A stretch of DNA of 64,000 nt from Parvularcula sp. (GCA_002704915.1 PAIP01000064.1:1-64000); one strand, 5' to 3'; shown: positions 16,852 through 26,230, counted from the first letter of the stretch. Notes: a model not told the origin generated them from the letters alone. Numbers and translations: made by a program.

Positions 16852-16942
16852 GGTTTTCTCCCTCAATGCGGCCGAGACCCCAAGCCCCGAGGACCGTAGA
16901 ATGATTGCCGCCGAAGCGCCAGCAGGCGGCGCGCACCGCGCT

Positions 16943-17581
16943 TCAATCCCGCTTAAGGCCTATTTGATCGAGACGCCAGATCAGCGCGTCAATACGATCC
17001 TGACCGAAAAACGGCTCGCCATCGAGCACCATCAGGGGAACACCCCAGTGATGCGTCAGTTGCGCCGTTTCACTGGCTTCGATGGTTTCGGCGATTTTCT
17101 CACCGTTGTAAGCCGCCCAGCCTTCAAGCGCCGCGAGATCGAGCCCCGCTTCTTGCGCCGCGTCGCCGAGCGAGGCGTCATCGGACCATGCCGCGCCCGA
17201 CCACACCCGGCGTGAGACCGCACGCGCAAAGTCGAGGCCCTTTCCGGTCTCTTCCGCAGCAATCCCGAGCCGCATCATCCGGTCCATCAGCGGCTGGTCC
17301 GGCGCCACCTTGCCGGACGCCATATCCATGTCGATGGGGTCCGGATTGGGCAGCCCGAAAGGCAGGCCCAGCCGCTGCGCCTCGCGCGGGAAATCGCGCA
17401 TCAGATAAGGAACGAACTGCTTGCGCCCCCGTTCAAAAAAATCCGGCTCGCGCATGGCGAGCGGGCGCACGGGGCGGAACTTCACCTCAACGTCATAATC
17501 CGCACGGATGGCGCAAAGCCGGTCCGTCGCGAGATAGGAATAGGGGCTGCGGAAGGACCAGTAGATTTCGAGGACCGCCAT
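16943..17581 (-). CDS. DsbA-fold 2-hydroxychromene-2-carboxylate isomerase-like protein
   Basis: A 212-residue protein of the HCCA isomerase/kappa-GST group, which has a thioredoxin-like domain with an inserted helical domain. The N-terminal IYWSFRSPYSYLATDRL has the catalytic Ser-Pro-Tyr-Ser motif in place of CxxC, and WGVPLMVLDGEPFFGQDRID near the C-terminus has the cis-Pro (GVP) and the usual 'F.GqdR.d' ending. These enzymes act in naphthalene degradation or glutathione-dependent chemistry; no degradation genes are nearby, so the real substrate is open. GAGAGGAAATTC precedes the ATG at 17581. It is divergent from aguB. Confidence 0.88.
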   Translation of the reverse strand: MAVLEIYWSFRSPYSYLATDRLCAIRADYDVEVKFRPVRPLAMREPDFFERGRKQFVPYLMRDFPREAQRLGLPFGLPNPDPIDMDMASGKVAPDQPLMDRMMRLGIAAEETGKGLDFARAVSRRVWSGAAWSDDASLGDAAQEAGLDLAALEGWAAYNGEKIAETIEASETAQLTHHWGVPLMVLDGEPFFGQDRIDALIWRLDQIGLKRD

Positions 17582-17706
17582 ATTGAATTTCCTCTCCCTC
17601 GCGCCTATTTGCGCCGCCTGTTTCAACGCCCCTTTTCGCCGGGCTTGATTGAACCATCGCCGCCGCCCCGCTATCCCGTCAAGCGTCCCGCTAGAGGAGA
17701 AACTTC

Positions 17707-18558
17707 ATGGCCCGCACGCTCCGCCTCGCCGTTCTGCAATCCGCCTTTGGCGACGACATGAACGCAAATATCGCGAAAGTCGAAAAGCTGATCCGCGATG
17801 CGGCGAAAGACGGCGCGCAGGTGATCCTGCCGCCGGAGCTGTTTCAGGGTCCCTATTTCTGCAAGACCGAAGACACGGTTCATTTCCCCACAGCTTATCC
17901 GTGGAAGGAGCATCCGGCGGTCACGGCCCTCGCGCCGCTCGCCAAGGAGCTTGGTGTTGTGTTGCCGCTGTCGATCTTCGAACGCGACGGACAGGAATAT
18001 TACAACAGCCTCGTCACCGTCGACGCCGACGGCGATTTGCTGGGGCTTTACCGCAAGAGCCACATTCCCGACGGGCCGGGCTATGAAGAGAAATTCTATT
18101 TCCGCCCCGGCGATACGGGCTTCAAAGTCTGGAACACGAAATTCGGACGCCTCGGCGTCGGCGTCTGCTGGGATCAATGGTTCCCGGAAGCCGCACGCGC
18201 CATGATGCTCATGGGCGCGGAAGTTTTGTTTTATCCCACCGCCATCGGCTCCGAGCCGGAAAACCCGGGGCTCGACACGCGCGACCGCTGGCGGCGCGCC
18301 ATGACTGGCCATGCGGTGTCAAACGTCGTTCCCGTCGCGGCGGCGAACCGCATCGGCGATGAAGACGGACAGATCTTTTACGGCTCGTCTTTCATTGTCG
18401 ACGATGGCGGCGATTTCATCGCTGACATGTCGCGCGAGGAAGAAGGCTTCGCCGCAGCGACGGTCGATCTCGATCATCTGGACGAACGCCGCGCAAGCTG
18501 GGGCTTCTTCCGCGACCGCCGCCCGGAACTTTACGGACGCCTTACCGGCCAGCGATAA
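17707..18558 (+). CDS. aguB: N-carbamoylputrescine amidase
   Basis: A 283-residue nitrilase-superfamily hydrolase that converts N-carbamoylputrescine to putrescine, CO2 and ammonia, the last step of the agmatine route to polyamines. The catalytic triad is visible as Glu44 (PPELFQGPYF), Lys117 (YRKSHIPDGPGYEEKF) and Cys154 (GVGVCWDQWFPE). The PDGPGYEEKFYFRPGDTGF segment is close to the AguB consensus. GAGGAG precedes the ATG at 17707. The usual partner aguA (agmatine deiminase) is not adjacent. The gene is convergent with the AGCS symporter gene, with a hairpin between them. Confidence 0.94.
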   Translation: MARTLRLAVLQSAFGDDMNANIAKVEKLIRDAAKDGAQVILPPELFQGPYFCKTEDTVHFPTAYPWKEHPAVTALAPLAKELGVVLPLSIFERDGQEYYNSLVTVDADGDLLGLYRKSHIPDGPGYEEKFYFRPGDTGFKVWNTKFGRLGVGVCWDQWFPEAARAMMLMGAEVLFYPTAIGSEPENPGLDTRDRWRRAMTGHAVSNVVPVAAANRIGDEDGQIFYGSSFIVDDGGDFIADMSREEEGFAAATVDLDHLDERRASWGFFRDRRPELYGRLTGQR

Positions 18559-18584
18559 AATTTTTTTCGCATTTTCTTAACGCG

Positions 18585-18605
18585 GTGAGAAACGAAGTTT
18601 CTCAC
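18585..18605. terminator. Bidirectional hairpin between convergent genes
   Basis: GTGAGAAAC (18585-18593), loop GAA and GTTTCTCAC (18597-18605) form a perfect 9-bp stem. It is nested inside GCATTTTC ... GAAAATGC arms (18570s and 18620s), and a T-run lies just outside at about 18561-18567. Its position between the 3' ends of aguB and the symporter gene suits a terminator working in both directions. Confidence 0.7.
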
Positions 18606-18627
18606 GAACCACTTCGCTTGAAAATGC

Positions 18628-20073
18628 TCAGGCGCCGCGTTTCTTCGCCAGCAGCGGCGCATCGTCGGGTTCGAGCGTCCACGCCGCTTCGTCGATGTCG
18701 AGATCGGCGTAGTCCTGCGGATCGAAAACAGGTTTCAGGCCCCGCTTTCGCTGCCCGTCGAAGTCGCGCATGACGCGCAGGCCGATGGGGAACAAGAGCA
18801 CCAGCGCAAGCAAGTTAACGAGCGCCAAGAGGCCCATGGCGGCGTCTGCAAATCCGAAAGCGGCGCTCAAGTCGAGATTGGCGCCCACCAAGACGAAACC
18901 GAGCGTCAGGATGCGGAACGCTGTGAAGACGATCTTGCTTTCATGGCTGAAAAAATCGAGCGCGTTCTCGCCGAGAAAATAATTATACATGATCGACGAG
19001 AAGACGAAGAGCAGGAGCGCCGTCGCCACGAACTCATCCGCCCAGCCGCCCACATGGGCCGCCAGCGCCGTTTGCGTCAGGATCACGCCGTCCACATCCG
19101 GGTCGGAGAAATCGACGCCGGACAGCAGGATAATCGACGCCGTGCAGGTGCAGATGATCATCGTATCGATGAAAACGGAAAAGGCCTGCACGATCCCCTG
19201 TTGGCCGGGATGGGTCACATAGGCGACCGCGGCCACATTGGGCGCCGAGCCGAGACCCGCTTCGTTGGAGAAGAGGCCGCGGCGAATGCCCTGCGTCAGC
19301 GCGGCGCCGATGCCGCCCGCCACCGCTTCATTCAACCCAAAGGCGCTTTCGACGATCAGGCCCAGCGCGCCCGGCACATCGGTGATGCGCGTTGCGAGAA
19401 TGAACAGGACGAGACTGATATAACTCAAGGCCATCACCGGCACGACGATTTCAACGACGCGGGTGATGCGTTTCACGCCGCCGAAAATGACAAGCCCAAC
19501 AAAGACGGCCAGCACAACGCCGACAATGCGCGGATCGATGCCGAAGGCGCCGCTTACCGAGGTGGAGACGGCGTAGCTCTGCAACACATTGAAGGCGAAG
19601 CCGAAGGCGATGAGGAGCAGGATTGAATAGACCCCCGCCAGAATGGGCGCGAGCGGCCCAAGGCGTTTTTTAAGCCCGTGCTGAATGTAAAAGGCCGGCC
19701 CGCCGCGAAAATCGCCGGACGGCTCCTGCCGCTTGAACAACTGCGCCAGCGAGCATTCGAAAAAGCTCGTCGCCATGCCCACAAGGCCCACAAGCCACAT
19801 CCAGAAGACCGCGCCCGGCCCGCCAAGCGTGATCGCCACGGCGACGCCGGCGATATTGCCCGCGCCCACACGCCCCGCAACGGACAGCGCCAGCGCCTGA
19901 AAGGATGACGGGTGATCGCCCTTATGTTTGAAGGCCTCGCGGAAAATCCCGAACATTTCCGGGAAATGTCGGATCTGCACGAAACGCGAGCGAAGGGTGA
20001 ACCACAATCCGACAGGGATCAGGACGAAGATTAAAACCTTGCCCCAAAGCAAGGCGTTGAGCGATGCGATCAT
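18628..20073 (-). CDS. AGCS-family sodium:alanine/glycine symporter
   Basis: A 481-residue inner-membrane carrier of the alanine or glycine:cation symporter family. Signatures are FQALALSVAGRVGAGNIAGVAVAITLGGPGAVFWMW in the N-terminal half (the conserved GxGNI(A/V)GVA segment), then GGPAFYIQHGL, and NEAGLGSAPNVAAVAYVTHPGQQGIVQAFSVF in the second half. About eleven hydrophobic helices are visible. The C-terminal tail of about 45 residues is hydrophilic and basic then acidic (DGQRKRGLKPVFDPQDYADLDIDE...). It imports small neutral amino acids with Na+. It stands alone. Confidence 0.95.
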   Translation of the reverse strand: MIASLNALLWGKVLIFVLIPVGLWFTLRSRFVQIRHFPEMFGIFREAFKHKGDHPSSFQALALSVAGRVGAGNIAGVAVAITLGGPGAVFWMWLVGLVGMATSFFECSLAQLFKRQEPSGDFRGGPAFYIQHGLKKRLGPLAPILAGVYSILLLIAFGFAFNVLQSYAVSTSVSGAFGIDPRIVGVVLAVFVGLVIFGGVKRITRVVEIVVPVMALSYISLVLFILATRITDVPGALGLIVESAFGLNEAVAGGIGAALTQGIRRGLFSNEAGLGSAPNVAAVAYVTHPGQQGIVQAFSVFIDTMIICTCTASIILLSGVDFSDPDVDGVILTQTALAAHVGGWADEFVATALLLFVFSSIMYNYFLGENALDFFSHESKIVFTAFRILTLGFVLVGANLDLSAAFGFADAAMGLLALVNLLALVLLFPIGLRVMRDFDGQRKRGLKPVFDPQDYADLDIDEAAWTLEPDDAPLLAKKRGA

Positions 20074-20158
20074 GGATCTCGCTTTGGTTGTCTTCAGCCA
20101 GAGGCGGGAGAGGCAAACCTAGCGAAGCCGTCCGCAAATGTCGAATTCGGGAGAAATT

Positions 20159-20371
20159 CTAGTCTTTTTTGACGAAGGTGACCGCGAAGAGCGGCTCGCC
20201 GTCGAACAGGTCCTTCGGCGCCTCCATGCCTTCAATCATCTTGAAGCTGCGCGGCGTGATGGAGCCTTCCATGCGGTATCCCTTCTCCGCCATCTTGCCG
20301 CGGTGAAATTCAAGCGCGGCCGCCGTGAATTCGCGGGCGATGATGGTGATGCGTTCAGGATCGTTGGACAT
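20159..20371 (-). CDS. Small conserved-looking hypothetical protein
   Basis: A 70-residue soluble protein with no recognised domain (MSNDPERITIIAREFTAA...). It is well charged and ends LFAVTFVKKD. An AGAAGG ribosome-binding site with suitable spacing precedes the ATG at 20371, which favours this short gene over the much longer open frame that continues upstream through the opposite-strand patatin gene. It is divergent from the patatin gene. The function is unknown. Confidence 0.6.
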   Translation of the reverse strand: MSNDPERITIIAREFTAAALEFHRGKMAEKGYRMEGSITPRSFKMIEGMEAPKDLFDGEPLFAVTFVKKD

Positions 20372-20497
20372 GGGAGCCTTCTGTTCTTCGTGATTTGAAT
20401 TGTCACACTTTTGCGCCGAATATGGCCGCGCCGCCCGCCCTTGTCCACCGCATCGGACAGGGGCCGGGGAGAGAAATCCCGGCAAAAGGGGGAGCCC

Positions 20498-21520
20498 ATG
20501 ACGACGCGGCGCATTCTTTCCATCGACGGCGGCGGCGTGCGCGCCATTGTCGCCGCTATCGTGCTCGACGCGCTGGACGCCGAATTCAAAGCGGCGGGCA
20601 AGACCTGCGCCGTGGCCGACTGTTTCGATCTCATCGCCGGCACGTCGAGCGGGTCTTTCGTCGCCGCCGCGCTGGCCCTGCCGAGGCCCGATGGCGGACG
20701 CGGTCCCGCGCCGGCCGAAATCGTCCGGTTCTTCGAAGACACCTCGCGACGGATCTTCCCGTCGAGATGGTTCTGCAACATTCCGATCCTTGGCCGCCTG
20801 CCGCAGCTTTTCGGTCCGTTGCATGACGCCGGCCGCCTCGCCGCTGTTCTGGAAGAACAGTTCGGGGACGTGGTGTTCGCCAGCGCCCGGCGCAATCTTC
20901 TGATCCCGGCCTATTCCATCGACCCGCGCGACATCATCCTGTTTCGCGGCGGGCCGCATTATAAAGACATGGAAGAGTGCGACTGTTATCAGATGATCTC
21001 CGTGCGTGACGCGATGATGGCGTCGAGCGCGGCGCCGACTTTCTTTCCGCCGCATCGCGTTGAAACGCCCGACCGCTCGCAAAGCTGGACCGCCATTGAC
21101 GGCGCCGTCTATCTCAACGATCCGGCGATGACGGCGGTCGCGGAAGCCTCTCGCCTTTTTCCCGGCGACGACATCCACGTCATATCGCTCGGCACCGGCC
21201 GGCAGACGCGCAACTATCCTTACGACCGCTCGAAGGGCTGGGGCTTTTCCGAATGGATCTCGCCGGCGGGGCGTTTCCGCACGCCGCTCATCTCCGCCAT
21301 TCATGACGGTCAGGCGCGCGCGGTGAACCGACAACTCAGCTATCTTTTGGACGAGAACTATATCCGCTTCGATTACCGGCTTGAAAAGGGGCGCGGCTCG
21401 GACCGCATCGACGACGCTTCGAAAGCAAACATCGCCCGCCTCACGCGCGGCGCGATGGAGATGGTCGAGGACATGCGCCCGCAATTGCGCTCGCTGGCCC
21501 GCGAGTTAAATCCCGTCTGA
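20498..21520 (+). CDS. Patatin-like phospholipase
   Basis: A 340-residue cytoplasmic lipid acyl hydrolase of the patatin family. The oxyanion motif is LSIDGGGVRA (7-16), the nucleophile is Ser50 in AGTSSGS, and the dyad Asp201 is in AIDGAVYLNDP. A GGGGGAG site lies just before the ATG at 20498; an extension upstream lacks one. It resembles the CapV-like, GGGxR-containing patatins seen in some defence operons, but no nucleotide cyclase (CD-NTase) gene is nearby, so I do not propose a CBASS role. It is followed by a convergent sulfotransferase gene. Confidence 0.9.
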   Translation: MTTRRILSIDGGGVRAIVAAIVLDALDAEFKAAGKTCAVADCFDLIAGTSSGSFVAAALALPRPDGGRGPAPAEIVRFFEDTSRRIFPSRWFCNIPILGRLPQLFGPLHDAGRLAAVLEEQFGDVVFASARRNLLIPAYSIDPRDIILFRGGPHYKDMEECDCYQMISVRDAMMASSAAPTFFPPHRVETPDRSQSWTAIDGAVYLNDPAMTAVAEASRLFPGDDIHVISLGTGRQTRNYPYDRSKGWGFSEWISPAGRFRTPLISAIHDGQARAVNRQLSYLLDENYIRFDYRLEKGRGSDRIDDASKANIARLTRGAMEMVEDMRPQLRSLARELNPV

Positions 21521-21573
21521 TGCTGCGGCGGGAAAACGTGGCGGCCGCAACCAATGGCGCCCACGTCGCCGGT

Positions 21574-22131
21574 TCAGTCTTTTCTCTTATTGGCGTGGGG
21601 GAACGCTTCCGCGGGCGCCCGCATCTTCAAGGCGCGGCACAGCAAATCCCACCCGTCGCCATTTTCCCAGCACGCCTCGATCAATTCACCCTTGTCGCTG
21701 AAATAGTCCCGAACGCGCGCATTATGCGTGCGGTAATGATCGATGTGATGCTGTGGATTGTCGGCGGGGTTTTCGTAGCCGTAAATATGCTGGCGCATGC
21801 CGGGCGGGCGCACAAGCTTGCGCTTTAACTCCGCATGCTTTTGCATGCTGTCAAGCCAGACATCCTCGCTCTTTCTTACGGTCAGCACAAAAAGCGCGTC
21901 GGGATAGGCGCGATATAAAGGCTGATACAGCAGCGGCCACGGCCAGTCCTGTGCGCCGTCATGCGCTCCCATTTTTTCGACCAGCGGCTCCAGGTCGCCG
22001 CGCAGATATTTCATGCAGTCGGCCATATCGAAGCCGGCCAGGCGTTTATAGCCGAGAATTTTCAGCGCCGATTGCAGGGACGAGGTGCCCGTTTTGGGCA
22101 GTCCGACGCATATCACCTTTCTCAACTTCAT
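21574..22131 (-). CDS. Sulfotransferase family protein
   Basis: A 185-residue protein with the sulfotransferase fold. The PAPS 5'-phosphosulfate loop is VICVGLPKTGTSSLQSAL at the N-terminus, and FVLTVRKSEDVWLDSM gives the 3'-phosphate-binding region with the usual Arg and a Ser. This small type is similar to bacterial proteins annotated 'sulfotransferase family' near polysaccharide loci. The acceptor is unknown; a surface glycan is the natural guess from the genes downstream. It is convergent with the patatin gene and divergent from the oxygenase gene at 22213. Confidence 0.85.
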   Translation of the reverse strand: MKLRKVICVGLPKTGTSSLQSALKILGYKRLAGFDMADCMKYLRGDLEPLVEKMGAHDGAQDWPWPLLYQPLYRAYPDALFVLTVRKSEDVWLDSMQKHAELKRKLVRPPGMRQHIYGYENPADNPQHHIDHYRTHNARVRDYFSDKGELIEACWENGDGWDLLCRALKMRAPAEAFPHANKRKD

Positions 22132-22212
22132 CGCGCTGCGCCCCTCTGTTCTGGCCTTCGAAAGCGGGATAGAATAGTTTTAAATTCTTCGCCACCGTCT
22201 GGGACTTGCTTC

Positions 22213-23154
22213 ATGCTGAACGCACTCAACCGCCTCAAAACGATATTCGCGCCTGAACGCAAAACCCCGGCGCCAAGCCCGAAGCCGCAGGCGACGCCTC
22301 TGACGCCGGGCCGGCTGCATTTCACCCAGGAACGGTTCGACGCCTATAAAGCGCATGTCCTGGCCGCCGCCCGCGCCGCCCGCGTGGTCGAAAAGCCGTT
22401 CTATCACATGTATATCGAGAAGATTTTTCCGGACGAACTCTATGAGGCCGTCAACAAGCGCATTTCCGTCTATGAGGACAAGAAGAAGCTCGGCCAGCGC
22501 AAACAGGACAATCCCGAACACGTCAACAATCGCTTCAATCTAAAAGACAGCACCGAGCCTGAAATCACGTACATAAAGCGGCTATTTGAAGACAAGGATA
22601 TCAAACGCGCCTTTGCGGAAAAGTTCTATATGCGTCCCGACGAGATGCTTGAGGGTTTGCGCGTTCATCATGACGAGTTCGAAGTCATCTATATTCCAAA
22701 AGGGCGCTTCCAGAACATCCATGTGGATATCCCGGCGAAATTCATGTCCTTTGTTTTCTATTTCCCGCGCACGGAGCCGACGCAGGAAGAAGCGGACCAC
22801 AACGGCACGATCTGTTATGACCGCGATCTAAACCCGACCTATGGCGCAAAGTACAAGCCGAACTCGGTCGGCATTTTCGTGCCGCATTTTTACTCCTATC
22901 ACGGCTTTTCATCCACGCTCGAACGGCGCGCGATCATCATGTTTTACGTCAACGACTCCGAGTTCGAACAATGGCGGCCCATCGCCCTTCAAAGCGACGA
23001 ACCGCCGTTCAACGGCCTGAAAGACTGCATCGCCGCAAAACTGAAAAAACATCCGCTGATCGAATATGGCGACGATCCCGACCGCATTGAGCGCGAACGC
23101 GAGGCCTGTCTCGTCAATGCGCCGCGCGGCAGGGTGGTGCGAGACCATTCGTAA
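22213..23154 (+). CDS. Probable 2-oxoglutarate/Fe(II)-dependent oxygenase
   Basis: A 313-residue soluble protein. The central part fits a double-stranded beta-helix dioxygenase: His170-x-Asp172 in FQNIHVDIPAKF, a distal His230 in FYSYHGFSST, and Arg238/Arg239 in LERRAIIMFY, at the spacing expected for iron and 2-oxoglutarate binding. Its N-terminal 60 residues are Pro-rich and probably disordered. Relatives hydroxylate small molecules, sugars or proline residues. I assign the class from the motif pattern only, with no close relative recalled, so the substrate is open. The context is surface glycan and sulfotransferase genes. Confidence 0.65.
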   Translation: MLNALNRLKTIFAPERKTPAPSPKPQATPLTPGRLHFTQERFDAYKAHVLAAARAARVVEKPFYHMYIEKIFPDELYEAVNKRISVYEDKKKLGQRKQDNPEHVNNRFNLKDSTEPEITYIKRLFEDKDIKRAFAEKFYMRPDEMLEGLRVHHDEFEVIYIPKGRFQNIHVDIPAKFMSFVFYFPRTEPTQEEADHNGTICYDRDLNPTYGAKYKPNSVGIFVPHFYSYHGFSSTLERRAIIMFYVNDSEFEQWRPIALQSDEPPFNGLKDCIAAKLKKHPLIEYGDDPDRIEREREACLVNAPRGRVVRDHS

Positions 23155-23159
23155 AACGG

Positions 23160-25130
23160 TTATTGAAGGCTGGCGGGCTTGGTCATTTTGTCGGCATAAC
23201 CATAAAGGATCCGCGGATGCTCCGCGCGAAGCCGCTTGGCGAACCATTTAATACCAGCTCCGGTAAAATGGCGCCGGTCCATGTAAAGAAGATTTTCATC
23301 CTCGTCAAAAATTGGGCACACGCCATTTGGGCACTGCATTTCAATAAAATCTATATATTCATAATCGCCGCGCAGCTTTCGAGGGAATATCTCCGCAGCA
23401 CGATCATATTTCTTATCTCTAAACAACTGCGCGCGCCGTTCAGCATCGGCGATGCTCTTTGATGAATATGCAATTGCCGGAACCCGTTCCGTAAAAGTCG
23501 CGCGCGGCCCGAAAATTATCGGAGTAATGCCGCTCGCGTTATAGTCCTGAATAATATCATTAAGGTCCTCAACGCGCTCGATTCGCCAGTTCGATAGGAG
23601 TATGATCCGTCGGTAATTCGTGTTTTTGTCAAGCGACTGTTCGATCGCTTCATTCATCAATTGGACGCACCAGGCCTTGCCTTTAGCCTGCGCATCCCTG
23701 TCTCTCGATATAACGCAACCAGATCCAGTATGCTGGCCAATAAAAAAGTTTGGATAGGCAAAGCGTAACGAAGCAGCAACGTCCGTAGCCAAACTATCCC
23801 CCAAGACAAAAACTGAGGCTCTTCTTTCCTCGGGCGGCGTGACGCAACTTTTTAATTTATCCGGCTCCATGGGCTTAGCATTCGACTGCTGGCAAATTGC
23901 GATACGCCTGCGGTCCATCAGCAACGCATCCTCGTTGGCTACCGCCAATAAAAGCTCTTCTGGCAATCGCCCCGGCACGCCGTTCAACCCCCAGAAATGC
24001 GCGGCGGGAACAATCACCGCCAGCAGCATCGCCGCGACGAGCCCGAGGCGGCGATGGCGTTGTTCCGGGGTTGTGCGCGCATAGAAACGAAGGGGCTTTT
24101 CCACCGCAGCATGCAAAATCGCGCCCGTGGCGACGGAGGCCGCAATCGCGAGCCATCCCTCGGCGACGGAAAGCTCGAAATCCGTCGCCAGCGGCCACAA
24201 AACCATGATCGGCCAGTGGATCAGATAGATCGCGTAAGAGCGCTGGCCGATCCAGCGCATGGGCGTTGAGCCGAAAACGAGTTTGACGATCGGGCTTTCC
24301 GCCGCCCAGATGAAGATCGCCGCCGCCAGCGCCGGCGCAAAGGCGGCGAGCCAGTAAGGCGATGTCTCTCCATTTGCCGCATAAGCGATCGCCAACAAGG
24401 CGGCTGCGGCGACGAAACCGGCAAGGCCGGCTTTGTTTCCTTGCGCAAGCGTGAGCCCCAAGGCGACAAGCGCGCCGAGAACGAACTGATAAATGCGAAA
24501 CGGCGTCAAAAAGAAAACTGCGCTTGGCAGATGCGGCGATGTCAGAAACGCCGCCGCAAGGGAGATCGCGCCCAAGGCCATCATGCCGATCAGAACGCCC
24601 CTTCGCGCCCGCCAGCGGTGAAAGCCTAAAACGAGCAACGGCCAGATCAGGTAAAACTGTTCTTCGACGCCCAGAGACCATGTGTGCAATAATGGCTTAG
24701 TGTTCGCCGCCTGATCGAAATAGTTCGCCTCCAGCCAGAAGAATATGTTTGAGCCGGATAAAGCCGCATAAAGCGAAGACCGGCCGAGACGCTCAAGGTC
24801 TGTCGGCGAAAGAATGAAAAAGGCGGCGGCAAGCGTGAAGAACAGAACCGTAAACAGCGCCGGCAAAAGCCTTGCAATCCGGCGCGTATAAAATCTTGAG
24901 AAGCTCCAGTCGCCCCGCTCGATATCGCGCACAATATTCGAGGTGATGAGAAAGCCTGAAATAACGAAGAAAACATCGACGCCGACGAAACCGCCGGATG
25001 CGAAGGTGAATCCCGCATGGAAAAGCAGGACAAGCAACACGGCCAGCGCGCGCAAACCGTCAATGGCGTCCACATAGCCGCGGCCCGTCGGCATGGCGGC
25101 GCCGCTGGTTTTTATTGTTGCGCCGCCCAT
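23160..25130 (-). CDS. OafA-like acyltransferase with C-terminal SGNH domain
   Basis: A 656-residue O-acyltransferase for surface sugars. Residues about 15-370 form the acyltransferase-3 domain with ten or so membrane helices: YVDAIDGLRALAVLLVLLFHAG, VDVFFVISGFLIT, RRIARLLPAL and LLHTWSLGVEEQFYLIWPLL, the last two carrying family-conserved Arg and Glu residues. The C-terminal 220 residues are a periplasmic SGNH hydrolase domain with VFVLGDSLATDV (block I Ser) and DRRHFTGAG (Asp-x-x-His of block V). Such proteins acetylate O-antigen, exopolysaccharide or murein. It is convergent with the oxygenase gene. The start could also be the ATG 12 codons later. Confidence 0.92.
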   Translation of the reverse strand: MGGATIKTSGAAMPTGRGYVDAIDGLRALAVLLVLLFHAGFTFASGGFVGVDVFFVISGFLITSNIVRDIERGDWSFSRFYTRRIARLLPALFTVLFFTLAAAFFILSPTDLERLGRSSLYAALSGSNIFFWLEANYFDQAANTKPLLHTWSLGVEEQFYLIWPLLVLGFHRWRARRGVLIGMMALGAISLAAAFLTSPHLPSAVFFLTPFRIYQFVLGALVALGLTLAQGNKAGLAGFVAAAALLAIAYAANGETSPYWLAAFAPALAAAIFIWAAESPIVKLVFGSTPMRWIGQRSYAIYLIHWPIMVLWPLATDFELSVAEGWLAIAASVATGAILHAAVEKPLRFYARTTPEQRHRRLGLVAAMLLAVIVPAAHFWGLNGVPGRLPEELLLAVANEDALLMDRRRIAICQQSNAKPMEPDKLKSCVTPPEERRASVFVLGDSLATDVAASLRFAYPNFFIGQHTGSGCVISRDRDAQAKGKAWCVQLMNEAIEQSLDKNTNYRRIILLSNWRIERVEDLNDIIQDYNASGITPIIFGPRATFTERVPAIAYSSKSIADAERRAQLFRDKKYDRAAEIFPRKLRGDYEYIDFIEMQCPNGVCPIFDEDENLLYMDRRHFTGAGIKWFAKRLRAEHPRILYGYADKMTKPASLQ

Positions 25131-25174
25131 GGCCCGACCATGCCTCCGCCCCTCAGCGCAAGCGCGCCGCGCCC

Positions 25175-26230
25175 CTAGCCATTCGCCGCTTGTTTGCGCC
25201 GCGCCATCATGGCGTCGAAATTCGACCAGACGCCGTCATCGCCATGCCATTCGCCGCGTGTCGCGGCTTTGGAATATTCCGTGGCGCGCGCCTCGAAGAA
25301 GTTCGCATGCTCAACGCCGTTGAGAATTTCCGTGAGCCAGGGCAGCGGATGCTTCTCGACGCCGTAAAGCTTCGGCAGTTCAAGCTGACCAAGACGCCAG
25401 TCGGCGATATAGCGGATATATTGCTTGATGTCGTCGGCGGTCATGCCCTGCACCGGGCCCATCTCAAAGGCGAGATCGATGAACTTGTCTTCCAGACCGA
25501 CAACCGTGCGGCAGCATTCGACGATGTCATCGGCGACCTGCTTCGTGACGCAGCCGGTCTCGCGCGCAAACGCATGGTAGAGCCGGATCATGCCTTCGCA
25601 GTGGAGCGACTCGTCGCGGATCGACCAGGTGACGATCTGGCCCATGCCCTTCATCTTGTTGAAGCGCGGGAAGTTCATCAGCATCGCAAAGGACGCGAAG
25701 AGCTGAAGCCCTTCGGTGAAGGCGCCGAACATGGCGAGCGTGCGGGCGATGTCCTCGTGACTGTCGACGCCGAAACGCTGCATGAAATCGTGCTTGTCGC
25801 GCATCGCCTCATATTCGAGGAACGCCGAGAATTCCGAATCCGGCATGCCGATGGTTTCAAGCAAAAGCGCATAAGCCGCCACATGGATCGTCTCCATATT
25901 GGAGAAAGCCGACAGCATCATCTTCACTTCGGTGGGTTTGAAGACGCGGCTGTAACGCTCCATGTAATTGTCGTTCACCTCGATATCCGACTGGGTGAAG
26001 AACCGGAAAATCTGGGTCAGGAGATTACGCTCTCCATCGTCGAGCTTGTTCGCCCAGTCCTTGCAGTCCTCGCCCAGCGGCACCTCTTCGGGCATCCAGT
26101 GGACCTGCTGCTGGCGCTTCCAGAAATCGTAGGCCCAGGGGTAGCGGAACGGCTTATAGGCGAAAGACGGGGTCAGGAGCCCCGGCACATCGGCGGCGGT
26201 TTCGTTGATCAACTGGGATGCGTCAGGCAT
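25175..26230 (-). CDS. nrdB: Class Ia ribonucleotide reductase beta subunit
   Basis: The radical-bearing small subunit that supplies the tyrosyl radical for deoxyribonucleotide synthesis. The 351-residue protein has the metal-ligand motif NMETIHVAAY (Glu113, His116, radical Tyr120), the early FFTQSDIEVNDNYMERY region, TEGLQLFASFAML and the late SIRDESLHCEGM with its Glu and His ligands. The ATG at 26230 gives the family N-terminus; an in-frame GTG lies eight codons upstream. nrdA is not adjacent, which is unusual but seen in alphaproteobacteria. It is divergent from rfbC across a 248-base region. Confidence 0.95.
   Translation of the reverse strand: MPDASQLINETAADVPGLLTPSFAYKPFRYPWAYDFWKRQQQVHWMPEEVPLGEDCKDWANKLDDGERNLLTQIFRFFTQSDIEVNDNYMERYSRVFKPTEVKMMLSAFSNMETIHVAAYALLLETIGMPDSEFSAFLEYEAMRDKHDFMQRFGVDSHEDIARTLAMFGAFTEGLQLFASFAMLMNFPRFNKMKGMGQIVTWSIRDESLHCEGMIRLYHAFARETGCVTKQVADDIVECCRTVVGLEDKFIDLAFEMGPVQGMTADDIKQYIRYIADWRLGQLELPKLYGVEKHPLPWLTEILNGVEHANFFEARATEYSKAATRGEWHGDDGVWSNFDAMMARRKQAANG

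Noticed and set aside
20372-21484. Long upstream extension of the small gene at 20159-20371
   Set aside because: The extension lies antisense to the well-supported patatin gene, and the short gene has its own AGAAGG site.
20498-21520. Patatin as a CapV effector of a CBASS defence operon
   Set aside because: No nucleotidyltransferase (CD-NTase) or accessory gene is adjacent; neighbours are a small unknown protein and a sulfotransferase.
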